DNA from: Leucobacter sp. OH1287
GTDB taxonomy: Bacteria > Actinomycetota > Actinomycetes > Actinomycetales > Microbacteriaceae
Reading direction: 5' to 3'
DNA length: 64,000 nt
Assembly: GCF_003859945.1 (NCBI RefSeq)
Contig: NZ_RQYM01000008.1
Location: 1 to 64,000, forward strand
Shown here one piece after another: positions 9,458-18,600 of the stretch. Under the pieces are notes generated by a model, which saw only the letters and a list, made by a program, of their open reading frames with translations, did not search any database and was not told where the DNA came from. The translations under genes were made by a program, and so were the position numbers. Each line of letters opens with the position of its first letter. Position 1 is the first letter of the stretch.

Positions 9458-10444
9458 ATGTCAGAACAGCTTGAACTTGATGATTGGCAGCCGGATCGCA
9501 ACCTCGGTATGGAGCTTGTGCGCGCTACGGAGGCGGCGGCGATTAAGGCGGCTAACTTTGTTGGGCGCGGCGACAAGAACGCCGCTGACGGTGCCGCGGT
9601 TGACGCGATGCGCCGCTTCCTCTCAACCGTCTCCATGCAGGGAACAGTTGTTATCGGTGAGGGTGAGAAGGATGACGCGCCGTGGCTCTACAACGGCGAG
9701 GTTGTCGGTAACGGTCTCGGTGCAGAGTGTGATGTCGCGGTGGATCCGATTGACGGCACCCGTCTAACCGCTGACGGCCGTCCTGGCGCGCTCTCGGTTA
9801 TCGCTGTTTCTGACCGCGGCAGCATGTTTGATCCGTCCGCGGTTTTCTACATGGATAAGCTCGTCTGCGGCCCTGTTGGTGTTGGCGTTGTTGATATTCG
9901 CAAGCCGATGGGTGAGAACGTGCGCGCGCTCGCGAAGGCTAAGGGCGTTGATGTGTCAGAGATCCGTGTCGCTGTTCTGGATCGTCCTCGTCACGCGGAT
10001 CTGATTCGGGAGATCCGTGAGGCAGGTGCCGGCACTCGACTGCTGATGGACGGCGACGTTGCGGGCGGTGTTAACGCGGCACGCCACGATTCAAAGATTG
10101 ACATGTGTGTTGGTATCGGCGGCACCCCGGAGGGGATTATCACCGCCTGTGCTGTGAAGGCTCTCGGTGGCTTAATCCAGGGTCGCCTCTGGCCGAAGGA
10201 TGATGAGGAGCGGGAGCGCGCTATCGCTGCCGGTCACGATCTTAACGAGGTGCTTGACCAGGATTCGCTGGTGCGAAGCGACAACACCTACTTTGTTGCA
10301 ACCGGTATCACCGCCGCTGACTTCCTCGACGGTGTGCAGTACCGTGGCGGGTTTGTGCGCACCGAGAGTATTGTGCTGCGCGGCCACTCCGGCACCGTTC
10401 GCCACATTGTTTCCGAGATGCGCCCGGATCGCTGGAGCGAGTAA
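9458..10444 (+). CDS. glpX: Class II fructose-1,6-bisphosphatase
   Basis: Hydrolyses fructose 1,6-bisphosphate in gluconeogenesis; the main FBPase of actinobacteria. The 328-residue protein shows GEGEKDDAPWLYNGE and VDPIDGTR (metal and phosphate site), with MDGDVAGGVNAA and GIGGTPEGIITACA near the active site. ATG at 9458 follows GAGAGGAC. Its last bases are duplicated: TAACCGGAGC at 10442-10451, which contains the stop, is repeated at once. A terminator follows. Confidence 0.96.
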   Translation: MSEQLELDDWQPDRNLGMELVRATEAAAIKAANFVGRGDKNAADGAAVDAMRRFLSTVSMQGTVVIGEGEKDDAPWLYNGEVVGNGLGAECDVAVDPIDGTRLTADGRPGALSVIAVSDRGSMFDPSAVFYMDKLVCGPVGVGVVDIRKPMGENVRALAKAKGVDVSEIRVAVLDRPRHADLIREIREAGAGTRLLMDGDVAGGVNAARHDSKIDMCVGIGGTPEGIITACAVKALGGLIQGRLWPKDDEERERAIAAGHDLNEVLDQDSLVRSDNTYFVATGITAADFLDGVQYRGGFVRTESIVLRGHSGTVRHIVSEMRPDRWSE

Positions 10445-10472
10445 CCGGAGCTAACCGGAGCTGAGCATTACC

Positions 10473-10518
10473 GCCGGGGCGGGGTTAACCAGGTGTTAAA
10501 CTCCGCCCCGGTTGTTTT
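10473..10518. terminator. Terminator after glpX, facing rmuC
   Basis: CCGGGGCGGGG at 10474-10484 pairs with CTCCGCCCCGG at 10501-10511. A T-rich run follows on the plus strand. Confidence 0.75.
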
Positions 10519-10567
10519 TGCCCGCGCCTCCTCAGTGCTTGAGCCTCCGCCGGAGCCTGCGGGGTTG

Positions 10568-11920
10568 CTACTGCTTAGCCGCGTCAGCGTCACCGTCTGC
10601 CGTGTCGGTTTCGGGTTTTAGCTGTAGCTCCCGCGCGGTGGGTTTGCGGGTGCTCTCGTCTGCCTCAACAAAGCCGGTGACGAAGCTGTCGCTTTTTATG
10701 CTGGTGGATCCCTCATAGGCGGCGAGTTTGCGTGTCACCGGCACAATGCTGCGGTCAAGCGAACCGATTAGCGCGTTGTAGCTGGTGACGGTTTTGTTGA
10801 TGTGCTTACCGTGATCATCAATGTGTTTGGCGAGCACCCCGAGCCGCTGGTAGAGCAGATGGCCGAGCTCGTAGATGCTGTGGGCATCCTCGGCGATAGC
10901 GACCTTGCGCCAGGTGTGTGCGATGCTCTGCAGAACCGACCAGAGCCCGACGGGTGAGACGAGCGCAACCTGTTTCTTGTAGCCGTATTCCAGCAGGTCT
11001 GGCATAACCTCCAGCGCCTGATAGAGGATCCCGTCGCTCGGCACATAGGCGATAACCAGTTCGGGGGAGTCTGGCAGTGCCTTAAAGTACTCGCGCTCGG
11101 CCAGTTTGTCGATGTGCCCGCGCAGCGCTTTAGCGTGCTGTTGCAGTGACTGTTTGCGCTGTTCCGCGTTGATGTTCGGGTCTGACGCGCTAACCAGCTG
11201 CTGCATTGGCGCTTTTGCGTCAACGGCGATGAACCTATCCTCCGGGAGTTTAATGGTGACGTCGGGGTACTGTGATCCGCCATCGGTTTTTAGCTGCAGC
11301 TGCTCGTAGAAATCTACCCTCGCGATGAGGCCGCTGTTTTCGAGCATTCGGCGCAGGCTCTGCTCGCCCCAGCTGCCGCGCACGGTGTTGGACGACAGGG
11401 CGGCGGCGAGTTTTTCTGCTGTGCCGTGGAGCTTCGCCTCAGCGGCGGTGCTCTGTCGCAGCTGGTTGATAATCTCGCCGTGCTGTTTAGCGCGCTGGGT
11501 TTCGAGCTCGGCAACGGTTGAGCTGAGAGAGTTTAGTTTGTCGGCAACCGGGGTTAGTAGCTCTCGCATCCGCCCCTGCTCATTCGACTCGGTCTCGCGT
11601 CGCTGCATATCGCTGCGCAGTGTCTCCAACTGTTTGGCGAGCTGCGCTGCCTCAACCTGTTTTGCGGCGAGCTCCTGTTGCAGCTGCGCGATCTGCTGCT
11701 GCAGGGGAGCTGTGGCCTGCTGCAGCTCGGTCTGGGCGACAGAACGGGCGGTTGTTAGCTCCTGCTGGTGCAGCACATCAGCGAGCGCCTTCTCGTTGCT
11801 CTGTGCCTCGCGATCGCTGGTTTGTGCAGCCCGGTAGGCACGGTTGGCGATGAACCAGCCGAGCGCCGCCCCCGCGATAAGTGCGATAACCACGATGATG
11901 ATAGTGACTAGAGAATCCAT
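10568..11920 (-). CDS. rmuC: DNA recombination protein RmuC
   Basis: RmuC family, limiting inversions at short inverted repeats; a predicted nuclease-like protein. It has an N-terminal membrane helix (DSLVTIIIVVIALIAGAALG), a long Gln/Glu-rich coiled coil at about residues 35-150, then the RmuC domain with RGSWGEQSLRRMLENSG, VDAKAPMQQL, AYVPSDGILYQALE and LVSPVGLWSVLQ. ATG at 11920 is chosen because it begins just before the helix; an ATG at 11950 is also open. A protein against repeat inversion is of interest beside the many repeats in this window (inference). Confidence 0.9.
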   Translation of the reverse strand: MDSLVTIIIVVIALIAGAALGWFIANRAYRAAQTSDREAQSNEKALADVLHQQELTTARSVAQTELQQATAPLQQQIAQLQQELAAKQVEAAQLAKQLETLRSDMQRRETESNEQGRMRELLTPVADKLNSLSSTVAELETQRAKQHGEIINQLRQSTAAEAKLHGTAEKLAAALSSNTVRGSWGEQSLRRMLENSGLIARVDFYEQLQLKTDGGSQYPDVTIKLPEDRFIAVDAKAPMQQLVSASDPNINAEQRKQSLQQHAKALRGHIDKLAEREYFKALPDSPELVIAYVPSDGILYQALEVMPDLLEYGYKKQVALVSPVGLWSVLQSIAHTWRKVAIAEDAHSIYELGHLLYQRLGVLAKHIDDHGKHINKTVTSYNALIGSLDRSIVPVTRKLAAYEGSTSIKSDSFVTGFVEADESTRKPTARELQLKPETDTADGDADAAKQ

Positions 11921-12007
11921 AACAAACAGTCTCGCAAAGGCTTGGGACATTTTGTTTCTAATCCGCTGCTTTCGTAAGGATACTCAGGGTTTTATGGGTA
12001 AATGCGC

Positions 12008-12048
12008 ACATTCTGCAGGATCATAAAAACTTTGTCGAACATTCTGCA
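12008..12048 (+). promoter_or_regulatory. Two copies of ACATTCTGCA upstream of the APC permease promoter
   Basis: ACATTCTGCA occurs at 12008-12017 and again at 12039-12048, 31 bp apart (three helical turns), just upstream of the proposed -35 region. A near-identical site, GCACATTTTGCAG, lies in front of the succinate-semialdehyde dehydrogenase gene at 44166-44178. They may be binding sites of a shared activator (inference). Confidence 0.4.
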
Positions 12049-12056
12049 AGGGGGGT

Positions 12057-12114
12057 TTTACAGCAGAAATTCAGGCATATACTATTGAGAGAGCCTTTTG
12101 TAAACGTTGCAAAA
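12057..12114 (+). promoter_or_regulatory. Promoter and downstream operator-like repeat for the APC permease
   Basis: A -35-like TTTACA at 12057-12062 and a -10 TATACT at 12078-12083 are followed by a 19-bp near-palindrome, TTTTGTAAACGTTGCAAAA, at 12096-12114. Its arms match at seven of nine positions around one central base. This is where a repressor would block early elongation. Its similarity to LacI-type operators is only suggestive. Confidence 0.45.
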
Positions 12115-12150
12115 CGGTAGCAGAGCGGCACCGAAAGGATTAACACATAT

Positions 12151-13602
12151 ATGAACAAAAGCGTTAAAGAGAGCAAGTCCGAACTAAAGCGGGATTTGGG
12201 TACCTGGACAACACTCGCGCTCGGCGTTGGAGCTATGGTTGGCTTCGGCTGGGTTGTGTTGGTGGGCGGATGGATCACCGGAGCGGGCTCACTGGGAGCG
12301 GCATCAGCCTTCCTGGTCGGCGGTATTATGATGGCGATCGTTGCTCTCGTCTATGCCGAACTTGTTGCGGCAATGCCCCTCGCCGGAGGTGAGCACAACT
12401 ACATCATCCGGGCGCTCGGACCAAAAGCCTCGCTTATCGGTTCCTGGGCGATTACCGGTGGATACGCGACCGTTGTGGCGTTTGAGGCGGTTGCGCTGCC
12501 TCGCGCTATCGACCGCGTGGTTGACCTGAAATCAAACTACCTCTGGACAATCGGTGATCAGCACGGCGGCGAAGTTTACCTGACCTGGGTTCTCGTCGGT
12601 TCGCTGGTGGCTATTCTGATCACAATCATCAACATTATTGGCGTGAAGGTTGCCGGCAGCATCCAGGTGTTTGTCGTTATCTTCCTGTTCATCATCGGTG
12701 CTCTGCAGGTATCCGGTCTGTTCTTCGGCCGTGCGAGCGTTAGCACCATGGAGCCGTTCTTCGTTGACGGTGTCAACGGCTTCTTCGGTGTTCTGGTTAT
12801 TGTACCGTTCATGTTCGTTGGTTTCGACGTCATCCCGCAGGCGGCTGAGGAGGCAAACATTGCTCCGAAGAAGATCGGTCGCATCACCTTCCTCTCGGTA
12901 ATTATTGCTGCTGCCTGGTACATCATGATCGTGCTGACCGTGTCAGCCGCACTCAGCAACCAGGAGCTGCAGTCAAGCCTGCCAGCCGCTGAGGCGATGA
13001 AACAGATGTTCAACTCCGAGTTTATGGCACAGATCATGGTTGCGGCCGGTGTTGCCGGTATTATCACCTCCTGGAACTCCCTGCAGATGGGTGCTTCCCG
13101 CCTCCTCTTCTCACTGTCGCGCGGCGGTATGCTGCCACAGTGGATCGGCAAGCTGCACCCGAAGTACGGCACCCCGATCAACGCTCTGCTGCTGCTCGGC
13201 GCTATCGCAACCGTGGCTCCGTTCTTCGGCCCAACCATGCTCGGCTGGATTGTGGACGCGGGCTCACCGATGATCGTTATCGCATACCTGCTGGTAACCG
13301 TCTCCTTCGTTGTGCTGCGTAAGCGCGAGCCAGCAATGGATCGGCCGCTGCGCATCGGTGGTAAGGGTGAGGCCGGTGGTCTGATAATCGGTCTGCTAGG
13401 TGTGCTAATCACCGCGTTCCTGATCGTTCTCTACCTGCCGGGTCTGCCAGCCTCAATCGGCTACCAATCGTGGATTATCTTCGGCCTGTGGTGGATCTTC
13501 GGTATCTTCTTCCTGCTGCGGATCCCGGGCGGTGTGCGCCCTGGTCCAAACGCGGAACACGAGCTGCTTGAGCTCGTCGAGAAGCGACGCGCAAAACGCT
13601 AA
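12151..13602 (+). CDS. APC-superfamily amino acid/amine permease
   Basis: The 483-residue protein has about 12 membrane helices of the amino acid-polyamine-organocation superfamily. The TM1 loop reads GVGAMVGFGWVV and TM2-TM3 contain AMPLAGGEHNYI; family members have GAGIG-like and PxxGGxYxY motifs there. FMFVGFDVIPQAAEEA in TM6 also fits. The substrate cannot be read from sequence. A motif shared with the gabD promoter hints at GABA, putrescine or related amines (inference). ATG at 12151 follows GAAAGGAT. The end CAAAACGCTAA, including the stop, is repeated 12 bp later. Confidence 0.85.
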   Translation: MNKSVKESKSELKRDLGTWTTLALGVGAMVGFGWVVLVGGWITGAGSLGAASAFLVGGIMMAIVALVYAELVAAMPLAGGEHNYIIRALGPKASLIGSWAITGGYATVVAFEAVALPRAIDRVVDLKSNYLWTIGDQHGGEVYLTWVLVGSLVAILITIINIIGVKVAGSIQVFVVIFLFIIGALQVSGLFFGRASVSTMEPFFVDGVNGFFGVLVIVPFMFVGFDVIPQAAEEANIAPKKIGRITFLSVIIAAAWYIMIVLTVSAALSNQELQSSLPAAEAMKQMFNSEFMAQIMVAAGVAGIITSWNSLQMGASRLLFSLSRGGMLPQWIGKLHPKYGTPINALLLLGAIATVAPFFGPTMLGWIVDAGSPMIVIAYLLVTVSFVVLRKREPAMDRPLRIGGKGEAGGLIIGLLGVLITAFLIVLYLPGLPASIGYQSWIIFGLWWIFGIFFLLRIPGGVRPGPNAEHELLELVEKRRAKR

Positions 13603-13672
13603 CCAAAACGCTAAACGCTGGCGTGGGTGAGCTAAACCCGGTGTTCTAGCCGTCCACCAGCGCGAAGCGGCT

Positions 13673-13704
13673 GTGGCCCCGATCCGTAACGGATCCGGGG
13701 CCAC
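13673..13704. terminator. Hairpin after the APC permease
   Basis: GTGGCCCC-GATCCG and CGGATCCGGGGCCAC form a long stem with a one-base bulge and a TAA loop, containing one GGATCC site. The T-run is weak, so termination is probable but not certain. Confidence 0.6.
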
Positions 13705-13855
13705 ACTGTTATTGGGGAACCGCCCTAGAAAGTTTGCATTCCGGCTGCCTAGATTTACGATAAAATTAAGCTGTTTGGTTTGCTGCTTAGGCTACCGCTT
13801 TCGGCTGCTAACCTGCGATGTCCCGTAGTTGATTTTAGATCGGATCTTTACCCTA

Positions 13856-15484
13856 ATGACCGAAAATAGCATTCAACCCCAGAGCAAACCAACATTCTTG
13901 GGGCAAGACCGCTGGTGGCACTTAAGCTTCGGTTCGATTATGCTCATCGTGTTGATCGGGTTTTTGATCTGGGCGAAGGCATACATTCCGGGTGACAACC
14001 ACAGTTTCCTGTTGATAACCGCTATTCTGCTCGGTGTTTTTATGGCGTTTAACATCGGCGGTAACGATGTTGCAAACTCCTTCGGCACCTCGGTTGGCGC
14101 GGGCACACTGACTATGAAGCAGGCGTTGTTAATCGCCGCTGTCTTTGAAGTCGCCGGAGCGGTTATTGCTGGCGGTGATGTCACCGAGACCGTGCGCAGC
14201 GGCATCGTCAACCTGGAAGCCATCACCGTTAACCCGATGGATTTCGTCTACATTATGATGGCCGCGCTATTCGGCGCTGCAATCTGGCTGCTGATCGCAA
14301 CCAAGTTTGGTCTGCCGGTTTCAACAACACACTCTATTATCGGTGCGATCGTTGGAGCATCCCTAACGGTCGGACTGCTCAGTGGGAACGGGGATCCGCT
14401 GGCGATGGTGCAGTGGGATCAGATCGGGCAGATCGCAGCCAGCTGGATTCTCTCACCGCTGCTCGGCGGCATTATTGCCTACTTCCTGTTCGGCTTCATC
14501 AAGCGCCATATTCTGCTCTACAATGAGAAAGCCGATCGCCGGCTGTCGCAGCTGAAACAGGATTTCATCGACCAGTCTGGTGCAACCGATGAGGATGTTG
14601 ACCGGATCGGACTCATTCAGCTATCTGCGTATGCGAACGCGCGACTGCCGAAAGAGGAATCGAACGCGCTCGCACGGGAGGCGAGGGCTGCGCTCGCGAT
14701 GGGAGACGATCCCTCTGCTGAAGCGAAGTTTGACCACGCGCTGCGGCAGTTGGATAAAGGTGTTTCTGAGGTGCAGGCTCACCGGGCACTAACCGTCTGG
14801 GTGCCGCTGATCGCCGCGATCGGTTCGATGATTATCACCGGTATGCTGCTGGTGAAGGGACTAAAGAACCTCCACCTGGAGTTCACAACCGTGCAGACCG
14901 TGTTTATTCTGCTGATGATCGGCACCCTGGTCTGGTTTGCGATGTCGATTTTTGCGTCCACTCTGAAGGGTAAGAACCTGTCACGGGCAACCTTCATTCT
15001 GTTCTCGTGGATGCAGGTGTTCACTGCTGCGGCGTTCGCCTTCTCACACGGCTCAAACGATATTGCGAACGCAATCGGCCCGTTCGCTGCGGTGCTCGAC
15101 GTGCTGAAAACCGGTGAGGTTTCTGAGGCTGCGGTTGTGCCTGGCGTTGTGCTGTTCGCCTTCGGTGTTGCCCTGGTTGTTGGACTCTGGTTCATCGGTC
15201 GTAACGTGATCCGCACCGTTGGCACAAGCCTCACCAAGATGCACCCGAGCTCTGGCTACGCGGCGGAGCTCGCGGCGGCGATGACCGTGATGCTCGCCTC
15301 ACAGCTGGGTCTGCCGGTGAGCTCAACCCACATTCTGATCGGCGCGGTGCTCGGTGTCGGCATGGTAAACCGTGCAGCGAACTGGAAGATGATGCGCCCA
15401 ATCGGTCTCGCCTGGGTTATCACCCTGCCGGTTGCGGCAATTATCGGCGCGCTCGGGGTTATTGCAATCAGGGCAATCTTCTAA
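13856..15484 (+). CDS. pit: Inorganic phosphate transporter, PiT family
   Basis: A low-affinity proton- or sodium-coupled phosphate transporter. Both PHO4 repeat signatures are present: [19 protein letters not shown] near residue 65 and [19 protein letters not shown] near residue 400, each at the edge of a membrane bundle. A hydrophilic loop of about 100 residues (around 225-320) lies between the halves. Total length is about 542 residues. ATG at 13856 was chosen over an upstream TTG at 13829. A regulatory PhoU-like partner, often next to pit, is absent here. Confidence 0.93.
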   Translation: MTENSIQPQSKPTFLGQDRWWHLSFGSIMLIVLIGFLIWAKAYIPGDNHSFLLITAILLGVFMAFNIGGNDVANSFGTSVGAGTLTMKQALLIAAVFEVAGAVIAGGDVTETVRSGIVNLEAITVNPMDFVYIMMAALFGAAIWLLIATKFGLPVSTTHSIIGAIVGASLTVGLLSGNGDPLAMVQWDQIGQIAASWILSPLLGGIIAYFLFGFIKRHILLYNEKADRRLSQLKQDFIDQSGATDEDVDRIGLIQLSAYANARLPKEESNALAREARAALAMGDDPSAEAKFDHALRQLDKGVSEVQAHRALTVWVPLIAAIGSMIITGMLLVKGLKNLHLEFTTVQTVFILLMIGTLVWFAMSIFASTLKGKNLSRATFILFSWMQVFTAAAFAFSHGSNDIANAIGPFAAVLDVLKTGEVSEAAVVPGVVLFAFGVALVVGLWFIGRNVIRTVGTSLTKMHPSSGYAAELAAAMTVMLASQLGLPVSSTHILIGAVLGVGMVNRAANWKMMRPIGLAWVITLPVAAIIGALGVIAIRAIF

Positions 15485-15491
15485 CAAGCGG

Positions 15492-15554
15492 ATCCCCCCC
15501 CCGCAGGCTCAATCCTGTTAAACTCAAACACTCGTTCTATAAACTCAAACACTC
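15492..15554 (+). repeat. C9 tract and 21-bp-spaced direct repeat in front of trpB
   Basis: A run of nine C lies at about 15494-15502. AAACTCAAACACTC occurs at 15520-15533 and again at 15541-15554, exactly two helical turns apart, with TATAAA between them at 15538-15543. The arrangement could be an operator pair around a -10 element (inference). Confidence 0.55.
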
Positions 15555-15560
15555 ATCAGA

Positions 15561-16784
15561 ATGGCGCGGAACAAAACCATGACTAACTACAAAACCTCTG
15601 ATGTAAACGGCTACTTTGGCAGTTACGGTGGCAGGTTCGTGCCACCGCAGCTTGAAGCCCCGATCGCTGAGGTCGCAGCAGCCTACGCGGAGGCGGTGCG
15701 CGATCCTGAGTTCCTCGCCGAGTGGGAGCAGCTGCTCGCCGACTATGTGGGTCGCCCAACCCCGCTCTTCTTCGCGAAGAAACTAACCGCCGAGTGCGGA
15801 GGCGCGAAAATCTATTTGAAGCGTGAGGATCTCAACCACACCGGCGCTCACAAGATCAATCACTGCATTGGTGAGGCACTGCTGGCAAAGCGGATGGGTA
15901 AGAAGAAGCTGATCGCTGAGACCGGCGCGGGTCAGCACGGTGTCGCACTGGCGACGGCGGCGGCGCTTGTTGGCCTGGAGTGCGAGATCCACATGGGCGC
16001 GATTGATGTGGCGAAGCAGCGCCCGAACGTGCTGCGGATGGAGCTGCTCGGTGCCAAGGTTGTGCCGGTCGGTGAGAACGTTGTCGGTGGCGGCGCACTA
16101 AAAGAAGCGGTTGATTCTGCCTTTGAGGTGTTTGCGCGCGACTACAAAGACACAATGTTCGCGATCGGTTCGGCGGTGGGGCCGGATCCGTACCCGAACA
16201 TGGTGCGTGATTTCCAGTCTATTGTTGGCCGTGAGGCGAGGCAACAGATCCTCGCCAAAGAAGGCAGACTGCCGGATGCGCTGGTTGCAGCGGTCGGTGG
16301 TGGATCCAACGCGCTCGGGCTGTTCACTGAGTTCCTCGACGATGCCGACGTGAAGATTTACGGCGTTGAGCCAGCGGGTAAGAACCTGGAGGTTGTGGGG
16401 GAGCACGCCGCAACCATGACACACGGCAGCGCGGGTATGATCCACGGAATGCAGACCCTGGTGTTGCAGGACGAGGAGGGTAACCCGAACCCTGTGCACT
16501 CAATCGCTTCGGGGCTCGACTATCCGGGTGTTGGGCCGCAGCACGCATTCCTGAAAGAGACAGGCCGGGTGAGCTACCAGACCGCGAGCGATACGGAGAC
16601 GCTGCAGGCGTTTAAGGCGCTGTGTCGGCACGAGGGAATTATTCCGGCGCTGGAGTCCTGCCACGCGGTTGCTTACGCTATGAAACTCGCCGCAGAGCTG
16701 CCTGCCGACAGTGTGATTATTGTGAACCTATCGGGTCGCGGCGATAAAGATATCGACTACGTCGCCGAGAAGCTGGGCATCTAG
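15561..16784 (+). CDS. trpB: Tryptophan synthase beta chain, isolated from trpA
   Basis: PLP enzyme condensing indole and serine to tryptophan. Visible are HTGAHKIN (PLP lysine), [11 protein letters not shown], the phosphate cup [23 protein letters not shown]-like [13 protein letters not shown], and [10 protein letters not shown] at the end. The length of 401-407 residues is normal. Position 1 of the usual HKINN/HKTNQ motif end is His here (HKINH). No other trp gene is near, so it may work alone on indole or with a distant trpA. ATG at 15561 or 15579, the latter with a weak GGAAC ribosome site. AGCGGATCGC across the stop recurs twice before 16870. Confidence 0.93.
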   Translation: MARNKTMTNYKTSDVNGYFGSYGGRFVPPQLEAPIAEVAAAYAEAVRDPEFLAEWEQLLADYVGRPTPLFFAKKLTAECGGAKIYLKREDLNHTGAHKINHCIGEALLAKRMGKKKLIAETGAGQHGVALATAAALVGLECEIHMGAIDVAKQRPNVLRMELLGAKVVPVGENVVGGGALKEAVDSAFEVFARDYKDTMFAIGSAVGPDPYPNMVRDFQSIVGREARQQILAKEGRLPDALVAAVGGGSNALGLFTEFLDDADVKIYGVEPAGKNLEVVGEHAATMTHGSAGMIHGMQTLVLQDEEGNPNPVHSIASGLDYPGVGPQHAFLKETGRVSYQTASDTETLQAFKALCRHEGIIPALESCHAVAYAMKLAAELPADSVIIVNLSGRGDKDIDYVAEKLGI

Positions 16785-16802
16785 CGGATCGCAGCCACGC
16801 TG

Positions 16803-16829
16803 CCGGGGCCTGCACCGTCTGAGCCCCGC
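16803..16829 (+). terminator. Possible terminator hairpin after trpB
   Basis: GCCGGGGC at about 16802-16809 pairs with GCCCCG at 16822-16828. There is no T-run, so it is weak as an intrinsic terminator. Confidence 0.35.
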
Positions 16830-16869
16830 TGCCCGAGCGGATCGCGCAGGCCGCCAAGCGGATCGCGGT

Positions 16870-17901
16870 TTACGCGGCGGGGATCACGCAGGTTACTGTG
16901 CAACCGGTGGGCGCTGCCGCGTCCGCGGGGGTGTTCGCGAGCGTTAGCTTGCCGCCGTGTGACTCGATAATGGTGCGGGCGATTGCGAGCCCGAGCCCGG
17001 ATCCAACCTGGTCACCGGGGGTGCGTGCGATATCGCCGCGCCAGCCCGCGTCGCAGGCGTGCTCCAGTTCACTGCTGCTTAAGCCCCCGCAGCCGTCGGT
17101 GACTGTGACGGTGACGGCGGGGGATCCGCCCGGGGAGGTGCCCGCAGAAACCCGGACAGTAACGCTTGTTTGCGGCGCCGTGTAGGCGATCGCGTTGGCG
17201 ATAGTGTTTTGGATTGCGCGGGTTAAAAGTCCCGCATCGCCCATTACCTCGGCGGTTGTTGTGGTGCCGCCGGTGAGGGTGACGTCGCGCTGGCTGGCGA
17301 GCGGTGCCAGCTGCTCGATCAGGTCGGAGACAACGTCCGAGAGTGAAACCGGTTCAACGGCGATGCCGACCGCGCCGCTGTGCAGGCCCGCGAGCGCCAT
17401 CAGGTCGTCAACCATTTCGGAGGTGCGTTTCGCTTCGGCGGTGATTGCGCGGTAGTAGCGTTCGGGGTCATCCGCCATCCCGTCCTCCAGCGCCTCGCCC
17501 ATTGCGCGGATGCCGGCGAGCGGGGTGCGCAGGTCGTGGGAGACCCAGCTGATTAGTTCACGTCTGCCCGCCTCAACCTCGTGTTTGCGACGCTCCTGTT
17601 CGGCCGCGGCCTGCGCCTGGGCGAGCTGCTGATGCGAGCGGATCGACACAAACACACCGATCAGCAACGCTACAGGCGCTGTGACGGCGAGAATTAGCAG
17701 TGGCACGCGGGCGTCGATTAGCATCTGCGCAACGCCAACCCAGAGGCCCGCTGCCATTGACAGCACAACCGCGAGTGGCGCGAGCAGGGCTGCCCAGCAC
17801 ATTGAGACGCGGGCGATGCGGGAGGTGATTAGGGCACACAGAAGCCCCACCGCGGCGGTTGCGGTGAGGGCGAGCAGCACTGACTGCACGGGTAGGCTCA
17901 T
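16870..17901 (-). CDS. Two-component sensor histidine kinase
   Basis: A membrane sensor kinase of about 343 residues. Three hydrophobic segments in the first 95 residues leave little extracellular sensor, so it probably senses within the membrane. A short coiled linker follows. The HisKA motif is [14 protein letters not shown] (phosphorylated His). The ATPase domain has [10 protein letters not shown] (N box), VTDGCGGL (G1) and [18 protein letters not shown] (G2). Its ATG at 17899-17901 overlaps the regulator stop by one base (TGATG), so the pair is translationally coupled. Stimulus unknown; DipZ upstream suggests redox or envelope conditions (inference). Confidence 0.92.
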   Translation of the reverse strand: MSLPVQSVLLALTATAAVGLLCALITSRIARVSMCWAALLAPLAVVLSMAAGLWVGVAQMLIDARVPLLILAVTAPVALLIGVFVSIRSHQQLAQAQAAAEQERRKHEVEAGRRELISWVSHDLRTPLAGIRAMGEALEDGMADDPERYYRAITAEAKRTSEMVDDLMALAGLHSGAVGIAVEPVSLSDVVSDLIEQLAPLASQRDVTLTGGTTTTAEVMGDAGLLTRAIQNTIANAIAYTAPQTSVTVRVSAGTSPGGSPAVTVTVTDGCGGLSSSELEHACDAGWRGDIARTPGDQVGSGLGLAIARTIIESHGGKLTLANTPADAAAPTGCTVTCVIPAA

Positions 17902-18584
17902 CACTGTGGTTCCCATCTGTAGCCGCGCCCCCAAACGGTTGCCAGTCGGCTAGGGTTGGAGGGGTCGGGCTCGATTTTGCCGCGCAGGCGTCTAACGTGC
18001 ACGGTGACGGTTGTTGAGTCGCCGTAGTTCCAGCCCCAAACCGCGCCCATCAGTTCGGTGCGGCTCATCACGACGTTGGGGTGTGAAACAAAGTGGGCGA
18101 GCAGGTCAAACTCTCGCAGAGTCAGGTTTAGTTCACTGCCCGCGAGGGTTGCTTTGCGGCTCTCCAGGTCGATTACTAGGTCGCCGTCTTGCAGGGTTTC
18201 GCCGGGTGTGAGCGCCGCAGCGTAGCGCCTGAGCACCGCCCCGATCCGCAAAACCAGTTCGCGAGGACTGAACGGTTTGGTGAGATAGTCGTCGGCGCCA
18301 AGCTCAAGCCCGAGGATCCGGTCCGCTTCGCTGTCTTTCGCGGTCAGCATGATAACCGGCAGGTTGGGGTGGCTTGGGCGCAGGCGTCGGAACACCTCCA
18401 GGCCGTCAAGCTTCGGCAGCATCAGATCCAAAATAACCAGGTCAAGCCCCGGTGTTTCGGCGATTGTTGTGAGCGCGGCAGCGCCGTCACCTGCCTGTAA
18501 AACCGTGTGCCCGTCTGCCCGCAGATAGTCGGCGACGACGCCACGCACGGTGGCATCGTCGTCAACTATCAGGATTGTGCTCAC
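17901..18584 (-). CDS. OmpR/PhoB-family response regulator
   Basis: DNA-binding regulator of 227 residues, partner of the downstream kinase. The receiver has the DDD acidic pocket, the phosphorylated Asp in LVILDLMLP, the Thr in MLTAKDS and the Lys in YLTKPF. The C-terminal winged helix has [13 protein letters not shown] and [13 protein letters not shown] and ends [11 protein letters not shown] at 18582-18584 is chosen because the receiver begins at once and a -10 box lies 6 bases upstream; the open frame extends further but without family resemblance. Confidence 0.95.
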   Translation of the reverse strand: MSTILIVDDDATVRGVVADYLRADGHTVLQAGDGAAALTTIAETPGLDLVILDLMLPKLDGLEVFRRLRPSHPNLPVIMLTAKDSEADRILGLELGADDYLTKPFSPRELVLRIGAVLRRYAAALTPGETLQDGDLVIDLESRKATLAGSELNLTLREFDLLAHFVSHPNVVMSRTELMGAVWGWNYGDSTTVTVHVRRLRGKIEPDPSNPSRLATVWGRGYRWEPQ

Positions 18585-18590
18585 ACTCTG

Positions 18591-18596
18591 AGTATA
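18591..18596 (-). promoter_or_regulatory. -10 box TATACT for a leaderless response-regulator mRNA
   Basis: TATACT on the minus strand ends 6 bases before the GTG start at 18584, inside the gap after dipZ. No Shine-Dalgarno is present. Confidence 0.5.
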
Positions 18597-18600
18597 GTGC

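Noticed and set aside
9295-9636. N-terminal extension of the aldolase
   Set aside because: The frame is open but Ser/Arg-rich, crosses the start of divergent glpX, and a good ribosome site precedes the GTG at 9294.
11106-11837. Open frames opposite rmuC, and many similar ones opposite other GC-rich genes
   Set aside because: They are shadows of real genes: no family resemblance, no ribosome site, and Ser/Arg/Ala-rich composition.
15785-16155. trpB as part of a hidden trp operon
   Set aside because: Neighbouring frames were examined and no trpA, trpC or trpE sequence lies within the window.
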